Shown here piece after piece: positions 12,603 through 23,935 of a stretch of DNA of 64,000 nt (position 1 is the stretch's first letter; every line of letters starts with the position of its first letter). The DNA is from Isoetes taiwanensis (lineage: Eukaryota; Streptophyta; Lycopodiopsida; Isoetales; Isoetaceae): the NCBI GenBank assembly GCA_021234155.1, contig JAJEKV010000017.1:9799525-9863524 (forward strand), given 5' to 3'. The translations under genes and the position numbers were made by a program. Under the pieces are notes generated by a model that made no database searches, was not told the origin of the DNA, and saw only the letters and a program-made list of their open reading frames with translations.

Positions 12603-13199
12603 TATAAGCATGAGCAATGGATACTATCTTTTGAATTGAACTAAAGGGCAATATTATCCTCTGTCTTTTTTTGAGCTGAACATCTTCAGTGCTTAAAAAC
12701 CAAATAGATAAGAATAGAGACAATGGTAGGACTTCTTTGTCTTCCTTTTTGGTTGGGATTGTATAATCATATGAGAAACGACGATAATAAGATTTAACAT
12801 AATAAAACTGAGACAAATGCAACTATACTTAGCATCGCATGACATAAAAAGCATGATGGATGGATTTCAAAGCAAATGCCCCGTCCATAATTCCTGCATC
12901 AACCTGGCAATGGCATCTCTTTTAAACGAATTCAAGTAGTAAGTATTGACAAGAAACAAATATATAATCCTGTACGTAGCAAGGATCCATTCGCAACTAA
13001 TGCATTTTACATTTGTCCAGAAAAGCATCTTTCCATTCCACAGTTAATATTTTCTAGAAGAAAAATACTACAGCCTGTGGACAATAGACATCCACATTAG
13101 ATAAAATTCAAACCATCACTAGAAAACAATTGACAACTTCCATGCTTTCACCGTTGCTACGAAAACCAGCCAGATGGTTGCATCCCTTCTAGAAAGCTT

Positions 13200-14474
13200 T
13201 TAGTCAGAGTCTTCATATACACCACCATCATCTGAGAGCTCATCAAACTCCCGCATATCTAACTGGTATCGCAAAATGCCACCAATACCTCCAAATCCTC
13301 TACAAAACTGTGATCCTTCCTGAGATTTATTGGTGACAAACTCCAAGGTGCAACCGAACTTTTTATAGTTCTCAGCAAACCATTCCAACAAGGACTGCTT
13401 GTCCTGAACCTCCAGCTCTGCTTGTGTTTCTGGATCCAAGTGCTTAATCAGAATTTCACCAGTAACACTGTGTTTCAATTCATAACGGTTGACTTCAAGG
13501 TTTTCCCAAACAATCAATGTCTCCACAGCACCCATTTCCAAGGCCTTCAGTGTGTCATCCACTCCAAAAACATACTTTCCAGTGTCCTGACTAATCTCCT
13601 CAAAGTACTTCCCAATAAGCCGCTTTTCCTGAATGAACTTAACATTGGACAAGATTTCTGAAGAGAGTTCTATAGCTTGGTTGAAACCATTTTCCCCACC
13701 ATAAGAGACATCTACAACATTTAAAATTTTGGCTTGAAGTCGTGGATCAAACATATCAGATTGACTTAATTCAGTCTTAAAATCTGCTGATCCAGCCAAT
13801 ATTAAACCAACAACATTAGGCTGGCTGGTAACTGAATTGATGAAAAATTGTGTCGCTAACTCTGCAGTCTTTCTGACATAATTGTGCCTCTTCTCCATTC
13901 GGAGCCTAGCAAAACGGAGAGCAGATTGCCCACCTCTCCCATGCTTTTTAGGAAGGTCTACAGTAAACTTGTGCAGAACTTCACGAGTATTACCACTCAG
14001 TGTCCCAAACAATGTGCCATTACCATCCATCACAATAAATCCAAACTTGTCATCTGATTCCAGCAACTCATTGAGAGCCTCGGTGTGGAATTTATTATCA
14101 CACAAATAGAGGGATGCATTTATAGGCTTAAACGGCTCAAAATCGATTGTTACCTTCTTTTCCTTGCCATCATCAGTAACTATAGTACCAGTATATAGTA
14201 CCAGGCCATTATTAGGAACCTTATTGTAAAGCTTTAGACGCTGCTGTGCGGATGTAATGGCACCAAGTACGGATTGCCTGTTAACTCTATTCTTGATATT
14301 AGATGCAGTACCAAATTCATCCCCAAGCATCTTAGCAACTCGAGAAATCTGATCACGTGGTGGCATTATAAGAGAAATCATACTTGTTCCATTACCACGA
14401 GCAGATTCCAGTGCCTTGATAAGTTTCTTAATTTTCCATATCTGAATATTCTTATCTTCTCCTGTATCTGCCAT
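13200..14474 (-). CDS. eRF1: eukaryotic peptide chain release factor subunit 1 (eRF1)
   Basis: Uninterrupted 424-aa frame. It decodes stop codons in the ribosomal A site and triggers peptidyl-tRNA hydrolysis, acting with eRF3 in the cytosol. The N domain has the GTS loop ([13 protein letters not shown], about 28-39), an altered NIKS motif reading N59-I-K-N62, and YLCDNKF (123-129). The M domain has the catalytic GGQ (181-183, in KKHGRGGQ). The C domain keeps SQEGSQF and [12 protein letters not shown] and the acidic end YEDSD. The Ser-to-Asn change comes from codon AAT at 14289-14291. From memory, plant eRF1 is about 434-436 aa; this one lacks roughly 10 residues in the C-domain minidomain (between IKHLD and LLEWF). 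The intronless CDS is normal for plant eRF1, and the 5'-UTR intron argues against a retrocopy. Otherwise it is intact. Confidence 0.97.
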   Translation of the reverse strand: MADTGEDKNIQIWKIKKLIKALESARGNGTSMISLIMPPRDQISRVAKMLGDEFGTASNIKNRVNRQSVLGAITSAQQRLKLYNKVPNNGLVLYTGTIVTDDGKEKKVTIDFEPFKPINASLYLCDNKFHTEALNELLESDDKFGFIVMDGNGTLFGTLSGNTREVLHKFTVDLPKKHGRGGQSALRFARLRMEKRHNYVRKTAELATQFFINSVTSQPNVVGLILAGSADFKTELSQSDMFDPRLQAKILNVVDVSYGGENGFNQAIELSSEILSNVKFIQEKRLIGKYFEEISQDTGKYVFGVDDTLKALEMGAVETLIVWENLEVNRYELKHSVTGEILIKHLDPETQAELEVQDKQSLLEWFAENYKKFGCTLEFVTNKSQEGSQFCRGFGGIGGILRYQLDMREFDELSDDGGVYEDSD

Positions 14475-14489
14475 CTTCTCTGTCTGTCA

Positions 14490-14749
14490 CTGCAAAACTC
14501 CACAACTTAGACAACCTTCATTTCACCAGTAACAAATTTTAAGAATTTCGCGTTTTGACGGAAACTCAACCGATAACAGCAGCAACTAAAGATTTATACT
14601 TCTTAGAACTTCTAAAGAAAATAGAAAACTAGACCAGGATCCGTCCTGGGGAACCCTAGACTAGTTCATCTACCCTCTAAAGTTCCCTGACTAAAACCGT
14701 AAGACAATCACAATACTATACACCAAAGATGAGCTAGTTCAGAATTAAC
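14490..14749 (-). other. 5'-UTR intron of eRF1
   Basis: On the minus strand a GC-rich leader exon ends TTCAAG|GTTAAT (donor at 14749). An acceptor GTTTTGCAG ends at 14490, leaving 15 nt of leader before the ATG at 14474. The 260-bp intron is inferred from splice signals and from the common presence of such introns in plant eRF1 genes. Confidence 0.65.
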
Positions 14750-14860
14750 CTTGAAGACGGGCGAGCGTCCCCTGCTTCGCACGCTTGCAGCGCCTAAGTG
14801 CCGCAGCTCGTAGGCAACAATTAGGGCTGCGGAGGGAGGAAAATGAGAGGAGGGTTTTCC
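14750..14860 (-). promoter_or_regulatory. probable eRF1 leader exon and promoter-proximal region
   Basis: GC-rich stretch (around 14755-14850) abruptly different from the AT-rich surroundings, running into the 5'-UTR donor. The exact transcription start cannot be fixed. Confidence 0.45.
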
Positions 14861-14960
14861 TTTAATATTGCGAACTGATAAAAAGCTAAATGGGAAAAAA
14901 TTTGAGCAAAATGTGTGTGCTAGGGAAACTTCCGGTAAAATAAGTTTTCTATTTGAAAAC

Positions 14961-15045
14961 AAACTTTCCGGTCGAGTTTAGGGTGGCTTCCCTTGGGTCA
15001 AAACAAACTTTCCGGTCGAGTTAGGGTGGCTTCCCTTGGGTCAAG
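14961..15045. repeat. 43-bp tandem duplication upstream of eRF1
   Basis: Two adjacent, almost identical copies (14961 and 15004) of a unit containing 'ctttccggtcgagtt' and 'gtggcttcccttgggtc'. They lie in the eRF1 upstream region and may duplicate a promoter element. Confidence 0.85.
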
Positions 15046-15739
15046 CTCTTGTGATTGCTTTGGTTTAAACCGCGCGTACCCTATGATTTCCGCCTTTTTT
15101 CCTGTATTTTTATTCCTGGGTAATTTTTGGTTTCCCTAAGCGGCGCCGCCCAGACCTACTCTAATGGAAGTTTCTTGAAGCATTCCAGCCATGGCTCATT
15201 TTGCCTTCTCCTTTGTCGTCATTATTGTTGCTGCATATGATAAGAAAACTTCTGGCTGCTCATCATGCTCTGGTGGACCGGGTGGCATTCCAGGTTAGAC
15301 ACTATTTCTGGAATGCAGCCTGCCGAAGCATTGAGATTTTTCTGTCCCTGGCTATGGCTATGGCGTTGCCCACCTCCTGTCTGCCGGAATCCTTCTCACG
15401 CAGTTTTCTCAGAAAGCTACTCTGCCAGATGTATCTATGAGCTGTTCTTCGCACCCAGAAGCTTCGAGCATCCAGAAGGACGCGTCGGATCTAGCTAAGA
15501 TCTTCCCCGTAAGAGCTTCAATAGCGAATGACTAAATCTCATATGGGATTAATTGACTATCGAGTTTTCGAAGCAAGGTAATGTTCTTTGAACTTCCGGC
15601 CCGCTAATACAACAAAATATGGCAATACATTTGTTTCTATTTAGCAGTAGCCCCTTGAATATTGCAGATTGTCTTTATGCTTGCTTCATCTAACTATCTA
15701 TTGCGAACCTTATTATTGATGATATATTTTTTGGTTGGT
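15046..15739. other. no recognised gene
   Basis: Contains the palindrome GGTTTAAACC near 15060 and short open frames around 15200-15500 with no identifiable domain. Confidence 0.3.
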
Positions 15740-15931
15740 TCTGAAGCTATAGTCCCATATCAGATTCTTCTGCAAGAGACATATTTTTTTCCTCTTCAGA
15801 GGGTGGCGCTCGACTGCCACATCATCTACCTTCAGAAGGTAGTCAGTATGGGCAATGCTCATCTCCTCAACCTTGCTTATACCGTGGCAATGGGTCCGCA
15901 GCACCTCAAAACTTGTTGGAAGAAAAAATGA
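15740..15931 (+). mobile_element. LINE family A, post-RT fragment
   Basis: The translation includes VPYQILLQET, FPLQRVALDCHI and NLAYTVAMGPQ. It matches the post-RT region of the LINE at 38-43 kb (VPYQILLQET, LPLQRAALDRHI, HLAYAVAMGPQ). It is an isolated fragment of about 190 bp that ends in a stop. Confidence 0.8.
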
Positions 15932-17856
15932 GCCCAGTGGTTTTATTCAATGAATGTGAAAAATATGAAATGCCCCTTTTTGTGAAATGTTATGTTTGTT
16001 ATTGTCTCCCTATCATCGGTTCATGGTGTGTCTACTATCATACCCCGATCAACAATTTAAACTTATAATAAAAAATGGTTAGTTGTTGCAAAATGGAAGA
16101 AAGAGATTAACTCTTTAGACAAAATCCAAGCAAGTGTACCTCTATCATGTCTGAAGATATGCATGATGTCATGGACTGTGTTGATATACTGAAGGCAAAA
16201 AAATACCTCATGCAACAAAGATATTTTTAGTGAGTACTAAGCAAGTTTAAGTGCTCGTGAACTTATAACTAGCTTGGTGCCATATACATCATGTTTACAA
16301 GTTTAACAGGAATGATCAAACATCGGAGTCTCCAAAGACGTAATCATAGCACTAGTTGTGTTCAAAACAACAGATAATTCTGTCTATGTATGAAAATGTT
16401 GAAATAGAAAAAAAAAAAAAAAATCTAACAAATGGTTCCAAGTTATTATATAAAGCAAAGTTTGAGAGATAGATAATTGTGCCCCATCTCTACCACATAT
16501 GTAGACCTTAGGAGACTTTTTCCACGAATACTACCTACTTGCTAATAATTTTCATGCAAAACTTTAGTTAGATGGTGAAAACAGTTTATTGATTCATCAA
16601 TTACAGATCACTTTTAGAACAGTAAGTCTGAAATGTCTCATAGCTCTTTAGTATTTTCGATAGAAAAGTACAAAGAAAGATTATCTAGATTACCACCAAT
16701 TTTGAATGTTCCACTGCCAATAGGCTTAGATCCTAATGTGAGTCTCTGATCACCTAGAAACAATCCAAATGTCAATAAAGGAGATGAAATGTATCTAAGT
16801 ACCAATAAAGGAGATGATTTCAGCAGATTCAGATGTAATGATAGTGTGCGTTCACTTGCAAGTTCCCATGTGACCAAAAACATTTTTTATAGTTGTATCT
16901 CTTATATCTATTTCTAGATGAGAAATTGATGCTATTCAGATGCTTGACTACATGCTAATTCCATGGAATAAAAGCTAACAGGAAGGAGCTATAAGTCATT
17001 GGGAAAACTATACATATATTGTGCTAATTCTTTGATAAGGATCCCGAGAATTGTATAGATTTCAAATAGATATGTTAAAGTAAATTGTCAATTGATGCTA
17101 TTTGTTTCCATAGCTATGAAGGCAAACGTTGGGATGTATGGCGTGAGTTGTACGAGACTGGTTGCATGTTCCAACAGCATACTGCTCATGACAATGCTCA
17201 TGATAATATAAAATAAATGAATTATCTAAATTGCTTCATGTATCTATTGCTCGAAAAGTTCTAACCATATCATATAAATGTGTAGAAGACTTTAACAGTA
17301 CAGTTGTCCACTGGACCATCTGTGGTCCATGGACAAGAATTGATCCATCGTACCTCTGCCACTTAAACCCACATATCTAGAGAGAAACTTTTCCATTTTG
17401 CAATCTACCACCTCCTTTTGAATCTTCACTTTATTCTTTATGATTTATAAGAATTTCATGATCAATAGATTCATCCATATGTTGTGGCGATTATCTAAAT
17501 CTTTAATAGTTTTCCTACTAGTCCAGAACTGCATTCTTCAAGTTTTCTAGCACAAAGGAATCCAAACCTTGTATGGTAAAATATATTGATTTTCATGTTT
17601 CAAATGCCAAATTCTATTTTGCTCAAAAGAGTTGTTTGAGGGTATGAATTATTTCTCTTTTACTATTACAAGTTTTGGCCTAATTCTTATGGTCATAAGT
17701 TATTGACTCTAAAAGCTATAGTTCAATGTTTTTTTGAAGTCTTCATAAGTTATAATGATCTCAATGTCTCTTATATCTATCTTAATAAAACCCATATATC
17801 ATCCTTGCTTTTCATGCTCTATGCTTATACCAACATAAACTATCATGATACCTGGC
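15932..17856. other. AT-rich intergenic DNA
   Basis: No gene recognised. There is a poly(A) run near 16410-16425, and 16638-16883 has a minus-strand open frame without a recognisable domain. Confidence 0.35.
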
Positions 17857-18290
17857 ATGGAAGTTTTTGAGTTTGAAGACCAGGAGGAAGATCTTCTTAT
17901 TCAAGATCGGCGGATGCTTGATTTGCTTGATAATTCCTCTGATCTAGATAATAGGATAGGGGTTTTTTTTATGTGTTGCTGCTAGTGTGAAGCATGAATC
18001 ATCTTGGTGGGTGAAACCAAGAAGTCTTGTTTGGTTTGATTGTTTCTTACTTGAAGTGTATGATGATAACCGATGGAAAGAAGATCTGAGAATGAAAAGA
18101 AGATTATTTCTGAGCATATGTGGAGTACTTGCTCCTTTTATTCAGAAACATGACAACTCATTACAGACTTGCAGTTCCAGTACCATGTCATGTGGCAGCT
18201 GCTTTATACAAGTTATTCAAAGGTTGTGACCATTATGAAGTCTCTGAGAAGTTTGGAATTGGGATAAGTACGTCTTGTTTAGTTTTGAAG

Positions 18291-18967
18291 ATAAGATAAG
18301 ATAAGATGATTTTTTACGTCCACGGGAACCCAACGGGTTATGGGACGACACATGCAAGGGCAACAGCCCATCTAAAACCTGGGGACTAGGCCCCATCACC
18401 AAACACAATAACCAAATATTAAAAGGCTACCAATAATAAGATAAGATATTGCTAATGCTAGTGGTAAATTTATGCTTCTAAAATTATCTAGACATAGCCA
18501 ATCCAAGGATTGGAAGGCCATTGATCTAGAACAATTGCTGCGCCTCCCCTGTACACTGCCCATTTCTTTTGCAGGCGGGCTGCCCTCACCTTGCAGAGCT
18601 CCTCCTTACGGTTACACAATTGAAGAGGGGAGAGGTCCTCCTGTACTGAGAAACTAGTCCCTCTGAGATGGTTTCCATGCTGAAGAACATGTAAACGGCT
18701 AAAAGTGTCTTGAAACCGAACCAAAAAATGGCAAGGACGATCAGGTCTTGCCGCTCCCACTCTAGTAGCGGAGACAACTCCATCAGCCTTCACATGCATG
18801 ACATCAGTGAAAAAATGCAAAGCAGCATCCATATCAGAAAGGGCATCATCTTCTGCCTCTGCAACCCCTATGATACGCAAGTTCAGGCTCCTAGTAACAG
18901 AAGATACTGAGGCAGCCTGTTCCTGTCTGCTAGCTCGGCACTGTGATTCCTGGTCCCCTTGGGATTG
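18291..18967 (-). mobile_element. LINE insertion inside the Harbinger transposase
   Basis: The insertion is flanked by TGAAG on both sides (18286-18290 and 18968-18972), and the transposase reading frame is continuous across the site. On the minus strand it begins with an ORF1-like segment (18966-18488), then jumps to a LINE 3' end with the GTGGACGTAAAAAATC terminus (18310-18325) and an (ATCTT)n tail at 18291-18309. Endonuclease and RT are absent. A second tail-like motif lies at about 18434-18448, so it may be a composite of two insertions. Confidence 0.65.
18488..18966 (-). pseudogene. LINE ORF1-like (L1 ORF1p/Transposase_22-type) fragment
   Basis: Open minus-strand segment with a Gln/Ser-rich start, then LNLRIIGVAEAEDDAL, ATRVGAARPDRP, FLVRFQD, LRGTSFSVQEDLSPLQ and KKWAVYRGGAAIVL. 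The order (RIxGV, RPxxVRF, LRGTxxxxxEDL, W-x-RG) resembles the RNA-binding ORF1 of plant LINEs. This is family resemblance only; no search was done. It is cut at both ends. Confidence 0.5.
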
Positions 18968-20008
18968 TGAAGGAAGTTTGTAATGTTATTAATGGCTGCT
19001 TCAAGAATAAAATCAAATGGCCAGTACTTGGTGATGAGCTGCAAGATATCAAGACTTCTTTCTGACAAGTTAATGGCCTGTCAAACTATTATAGTATCAT
19101 GGATTGCACTCATGTGGATATTAATAAGCCATCTATAGGAGGTGCAGATTATTATGATGGAAAGCAACGCCACTCAGTAATTTTACAAGCAGTATGTGAC
19201 ACTAATAGAAGGTTCAAGGATGTGTCCATTGGTTTATGAGGGTGTAGACACTATGCACGTGTTCTTAGACTTTTAGAATTTGCACATAGAGCCCAATATC
19301 AGCAAATATTATATGACCCGTGCATTCCAATTAATGGGAACTATAGTTTACACCCTTACCTTGTTGGTGACAAAGGGTATTCTCTTACTTCATGGCTCAT
19401 GACTCCGTATATAGGAGATCCATCCAATATTGATGCACTTAAAAATTTCTTCAACATGAAGCACATTTAAGCAAGATTGTTTGTGGACTAAACCTTTGGC
19501 ATTCTGGAGAGGGTTTTTGTATGTTTGCATTCTATTTTGGAAATGGAGGTTTCATGGACGTTGATTTTATATTGCATGTTATATTTTCATGTTGTTTACT
19601 TCACAATCTATTGCTTGAGTCGAGAGATATCGATGTTGAATTTGAGCTTCAACGATTAGCCGAAGAGGAAGAGGAGGATGACGGGGAAGAGGCACAAGAA
19701 GTTAAACAAATGGAGAAGCCATACGATCCAGCTTGGCACAAAATCTAGTCTTTAATACGTGAGGTTAGTTTTGCATTTAAAATGAATAGTTTCTGATGTT
19801 AAATGTTCAACTCTATTATCTCTACTTATTTTATTATATCTCTAATATATAATTGTAATATGGAGAATAAGAGGGCAGCTTGAAAGTACTTAATTTTTTA
19901 TAGAAAGTTTTGTGATAAGAGATGTCCACGTGTAATTCTTAAAATTTCAGGGAGAATGCCACCTTTTAGAACTAGACACGTAGTGTGTGCTAGAAATATC
20001 TTAGTGCT

Positions 20009-20141
20009 TTCTAGAAGATTCGACCATTATGAGAACTTGCTAGAAGCTTCGACATGCAATTTTAGAAACAGGTTGTAAAAACTCCAGCGTGCTCAAGAAG
20101 CTCGTAGTGATTTCTGGAATCTTCTTGCCAGAATATAAAAG
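20009..20141 (+). promoter_or_regulatory. heat-shock-type promoter: HSE cluster plus TATA box
   Basis: Perfect trimeric heat-shock elements TTCnnGAAnnTTC occur at 20009-20021 and 20112-20124. A further GAAnnTTC is at 20043-20050, and TATAAAAG at 20134-20141 sits 9 bp after the second trimer. A G-box-like CCACGTGT lies at about 19925. This spacing is that of plant heat-inducible promoters. I found no heat-shock gene after it; a donor-like CAG|GTATTT occurs near 20298. It may drive an unrecognised transcript or be part of an LTR. Confidence 0.55.
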
Positions 20142-21908
20142 AGGAAGGGCAGGCGACAGGCATTTGGTTATTGTGTTTGCGGCAGAAGGTTTTAAAAGGT
20201 CATGTTTTTCCCCGCTGCTGTGTGAAGGGTCTAGAAAGCCTCCGAAGCTTCCATTTGTAGCCGCTGATTGATAGTAAGGGATTCGATGCTGTTCAGGTAT
20301 TTTGAGTTAGATTTTCCTATTCCTTATATCGCTAACCTTGGTCGTCCCTGTTTTGAACTAGATTATCGAAGATTGTAGGTCCTATGTCCATGTTCAATTG
20401 GACCAAAAAGTGCTTCCTGGCGATAAATCTTTATCTGGACGGTGGTGAAAATTTTCCTTCTGATATTTCTGATACGCCATAGATTTCCTTCCGATACTTC
20501 GGTATTTCAATCCAGCGTTATAGTTGTCATTTCTAAGCTTGAAGTTCAGGGCTTCACTTTTGGTCGGTATGGTCTGTAAACTATGTTTTCCTAAACCTGC
20601 AGTCCCGCAAAGAAATTAATCCTACTTTTTTCCTGAACTTTTTTCTGGCAGCACAATTCCAAGCAGAACATTATTTGCACAGAATCACATCCTCTTTGCA
20701 TCCAACAATCAGAAACAAATTGCAAAGCGATCATCGTTTTTTTTCAACTCATATCGACAAAGGCACGAGAGTCATGTACAGAATCACACCCCCATATATT
20801 ACATTCCATCCAACACCATATCTGAAGGTACAAGATTTGCCAGAACGACCTCCAGAGCGACATTTTTCTTCAAAACGGCACAGCCAGTGCCGCCATATCA
20901 ACCCTTCTCCAACTCGGCAGCACGGCCCATGCTATGATTCTCCTACCCGAAACATGATAGAATGAAGGGATAAAACCCGAGAAAAAAAAAATCAGAGCAA
21001 ACAGGCCTTTATAGAAGCAGAAACGAAGCGCCGGATTGAAAAAATGCCTCGAATCGCCATAGCCAAGGAATCGAAGAGGAAAAGAGAGGCACGGCTCAAC
21101 CGCATGGAAGGTGATTAGTCCCCATCTTAGTGTTCCTGCATGCTTGCTCTCTGAGGCATGCTGTGGCCGCTTTTGTGGGTGAGAACTGGGTCGCTGGTTT
21201 GTGGAATGGGGTATGTGGGGATATGTACAGGCGTTGTTTACCTCAAATTCGATATCCTAGTTTAATCCCGGAAAGAGGAATTTTGGCTATTATTTATCAA
21301 AGTCAAACCATTATTGGTTATTTAGCCTAACATAGGCAGAGAAGGAAAAATAACTTGAAGACAGAGTTTATTGGCAAATATACTTTGGTGCTTGCATTGC
21401 ATGCTGGAAATTGCAACACCCATTTATGTATGCAGGGTAATTATTTCCCTTACCTTTTTATCCAGTTTGTCATGCTGACTGTGTGCCGATTCCCTAATCT
21501 GGGATGGTAAGCATCCATTGTTCTTATCAAATAGCATTGGTTTCTTTAGCAAGAATGAGCATTGGTAATGATGTGTATCATAAATGTAACGATGTGTTGC
21601 AGAAATGTAACGACGTGTTCTCAATCTCTATCACAAATGTCTCCATCTCTGTCACAAATGCCGCTAGGCTGACTTAACATATGTAATATGTCGTGCCAAG
21701 ATCACTTGCTAGTTAATTATTTCAATGTCTCATTTTTAAGTTAAGCTTCCACGACTTCACATATGTGCAATCTGCCAATTGGGATTGCCCTACCAAATAC
21801 TTCGTTTTTGATGTTTGAGAGGTCCCAAACATAGGGACAGCTTTAGAATCTAGTTTTTAGATTGCAAAGATGTCCCAAATAAAGAAATAGCTGGAATCAA
21901 CCTTTGTG
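20142..21908. other. region downstream of the HSE promoter, no recognised gene
   Basis: A plus-strand open frame at 20675-20965 is His/Pro-rich and has no recognisable domain. The rest is AT-rich with short repeats ('aaatgtaacgacgtg' near 21590). Confidence 0.3.
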
Positions 21909-22202
21909 AAACTGACAACGTAGTAATGTTGTGTATTAAAAATGAAATTCATGAAGAAGTTGTATAGGAATAGAAAGTTCATGAGAAAGTTGTCGATTTG
22001 TGTATTGGTAGCTATGTTGAAATAAGAACCAATCTTTCTTAGCTACGGCCTCATGCGTATTTCCTTGGGACACTGTGTGTTTTGGTCAACCTTTGAATAT
22101 TTGACAATGTTGTACTGTGTACTAAAAATGAAATTCATAAAAAAGTTGCATAGCAAAAATTAAAAGTTCATGAGAAAGTTGCGGATTTGAGCACTATTAG
22201 CA
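21909..22202. repeat. direct repeat pair, about 100 bp each
   Basis: About 21909-22012 and 22101-22202 share 'aaaaatgaaattcat', 'aaagttcatgagaaagttg' and 'gatttg'. They are about 192 bp apart and clearly diverged. Confidence 0.7.
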
Positions 22203-23159
22203 TTTGAAGTTGTATGGCAACCACTATGGGCTGCTCGAATATTCCGTCTGCTCATCATGCAAATTGAGCACATGAACAGACAGAGACAAAAGATTGCAGT
22301 TCAAGAAATCAATCCCATTGATTGGTTAACAGAATGCAAGACTTTATTAGACAAAATAGCAAGTTTGAAATCGTGTTAGGTCTTCCATAAACATGTACCC
22401 CATTCCAATTTCCTTTAATACTACAATAATTTTAGAACCAAAATTATTCCACTTGCATTCATTTAAATTTCTTGATTCCTGATATTATCGAACCAAGAAG
22501 TAAACTGTAAACAGGTTTGGTTCTTAACAGTTCATGCAAGTAATACAAAAAACACTAGTAAGCACTATGTAAATATGTAACAGTGATTGGTTCTTTATAC
22601 AATGATTAGATGATGACTTTGTTCCAAGGGCATGTATGCCGCCTTTCTACCGCTCTTTGATTTTGAATCTTATATTTATGGGAAGAAACTGTGTAAAAAC
22701 TGCGAGACTCTTTCATCATCATGGGAAATAATATGCTGATGATGATCAAACCAATGTATCTCAAAATCGTGATGTTAGTAGCGAACTGGCCATATGGCAT
22801 GTTGAACATGTTCATAACACTTCAAAAATAAGGTTCAAGAGCTTTAAGGTTACTGCTAATGAAACTGGAGGATCGATTTGAAATTTTATCGTAGATAGAA
22901 GCTTACATTGAATGTTAATGTGCAACAATGCTTGTGAGAAATGGCCTTGTCATTGGTACTGAAACAACCTATATAGGGAACGGTTTGAAACCATTAGATT
23001 ACCAGGTTTACAGACCTGCGCCCCAAGATCAATAATAATAATGTAACTTAATAATAAGTAATAGCATAATGTTAGTTGTATGAATGCATTGTTAACCAAT
23101 TATATTATGTTAAGAAATAATAATTAATAATGTGTGAATGCTATCTTAATAAATTCCTT
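22203..23159. other. AT-rich, no gene seen
   Basis: No coding or structured feature recognised. Confidence 0.35.
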
Positions 23160-23935
23160 TATGTTAACGAGATAGAGTCAGCCAAAATGTCTCGAACTTT
23201 TTCTGCCAATGTCTTAGCAAAATCTTGTACACAGAGGAAATCAATGTAATAGGTTGCCACTCAGAAATAGTCTTGGGTTCCTTGCTCTTTCGAATGGGGG
23301 AAATGCAACCTGTGTTCAAAATCTTATGAAGGCACCCAAATCTCTGAAACTCACAGAAGGCATCAGATATATCATCCTCCAACCAGCCTGAGCACTTCTG
23401 AAAGAATTCAACAGGAAAGCCATCCAGACCAAGGCATTTGTTCTTTTCTAAGAGAGCTGCAGCTTCTTTTAAAGTCTCCTTCACAATATTGGACTCAAGA
23501 AGCAACCTCTGCTCTTCAGACATACTTTGGTCAACACAACCGATTACGTGTCCTCTTGAAAGGGCAATGGACGTCGTGCAAATAATGAAGAAAAGTGTTG
23601 ATGAAGATACTGCTTAAGATGCACACGATCAGAGATAAGAGAGCCATCCGACAACACCAAAGAATGTATAGAATTGGCAAGCTTTCTTCTTCTTGCAGCG
23701 GCAAAAAAGAACCGGGTATATCTATCTCCATCCTTGAACCATTGCAACCCTGCCTTCACCTTGGCTTCAGTAGCTTTTACAGTTTATATAGCCTTGATCT
23801 GAGATAGTAACTCCTTTTCTCTAACTCCACTAGTAGGGCCACGAGCATGGAGTTATTCTAATTCCTGGTACAATGCAGTCAAGAGTCCTCTAGCTTCAAT
23901 TGCTCTGACTCTCCCTATTCTTTTGCAAATGACTT
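23160..23935 (-). mobile_element. L1-type LINE, inverted 5' part (pre-RT and RT start)
   Basis: On the minus strand, from 23930 leftward: AIEARGLLTALYQELE, a stop, KAGLQWFKDGDRYTRFFF, then NKCLGLDGFPVEFFQKC and ISEWQPITLISSVYKI, ending around VRDILADSIS near 23165. These are the region before and at the start of an L1-clade reverse transcriptase. It stops just where the plus-strand part next to it begins (QSGFLPHRC). It carries frameshifts and stops and is inactive. Confidence 0.85.

Larger units (their letters stand above)
17857..19748 (+). pseudogene. PIF/Harbinger DDE transposase remnant
   Basis: Degenerate coding sequence. An acidic N-terminus starts at ATG 17857 (MEVFEFEDQEEDLL). RWKEDLRMKRRLFL follows at about 18075, then CHVAAALYKLF and HYEVSEKFGIG to 18290. 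After an insertion the frame resumes with EVCNVINGCF (about 18973), MDCTHVDINKPSIGGADYYD with the first Asp, VGDKGYSLTSWLM with the second Asp, and the CCLLHN region, with an acidic tail to 19748. At the third acidic position the expected V-E-R-T-F-G reads V-D-stop-T-F-G. Several stops and frameshifts make it inactive. Family assignment is by motif order; TIRs were not located. Confidence 0.82.

Noticed and set aside
13200-14474. eRF1 as a processed retrocopy
   Set aside because: An intronless CDS is usual for plant eRF1, and splice signals for a 5'-UTR intron are present; no poly(A) remnant or target duplication seen.
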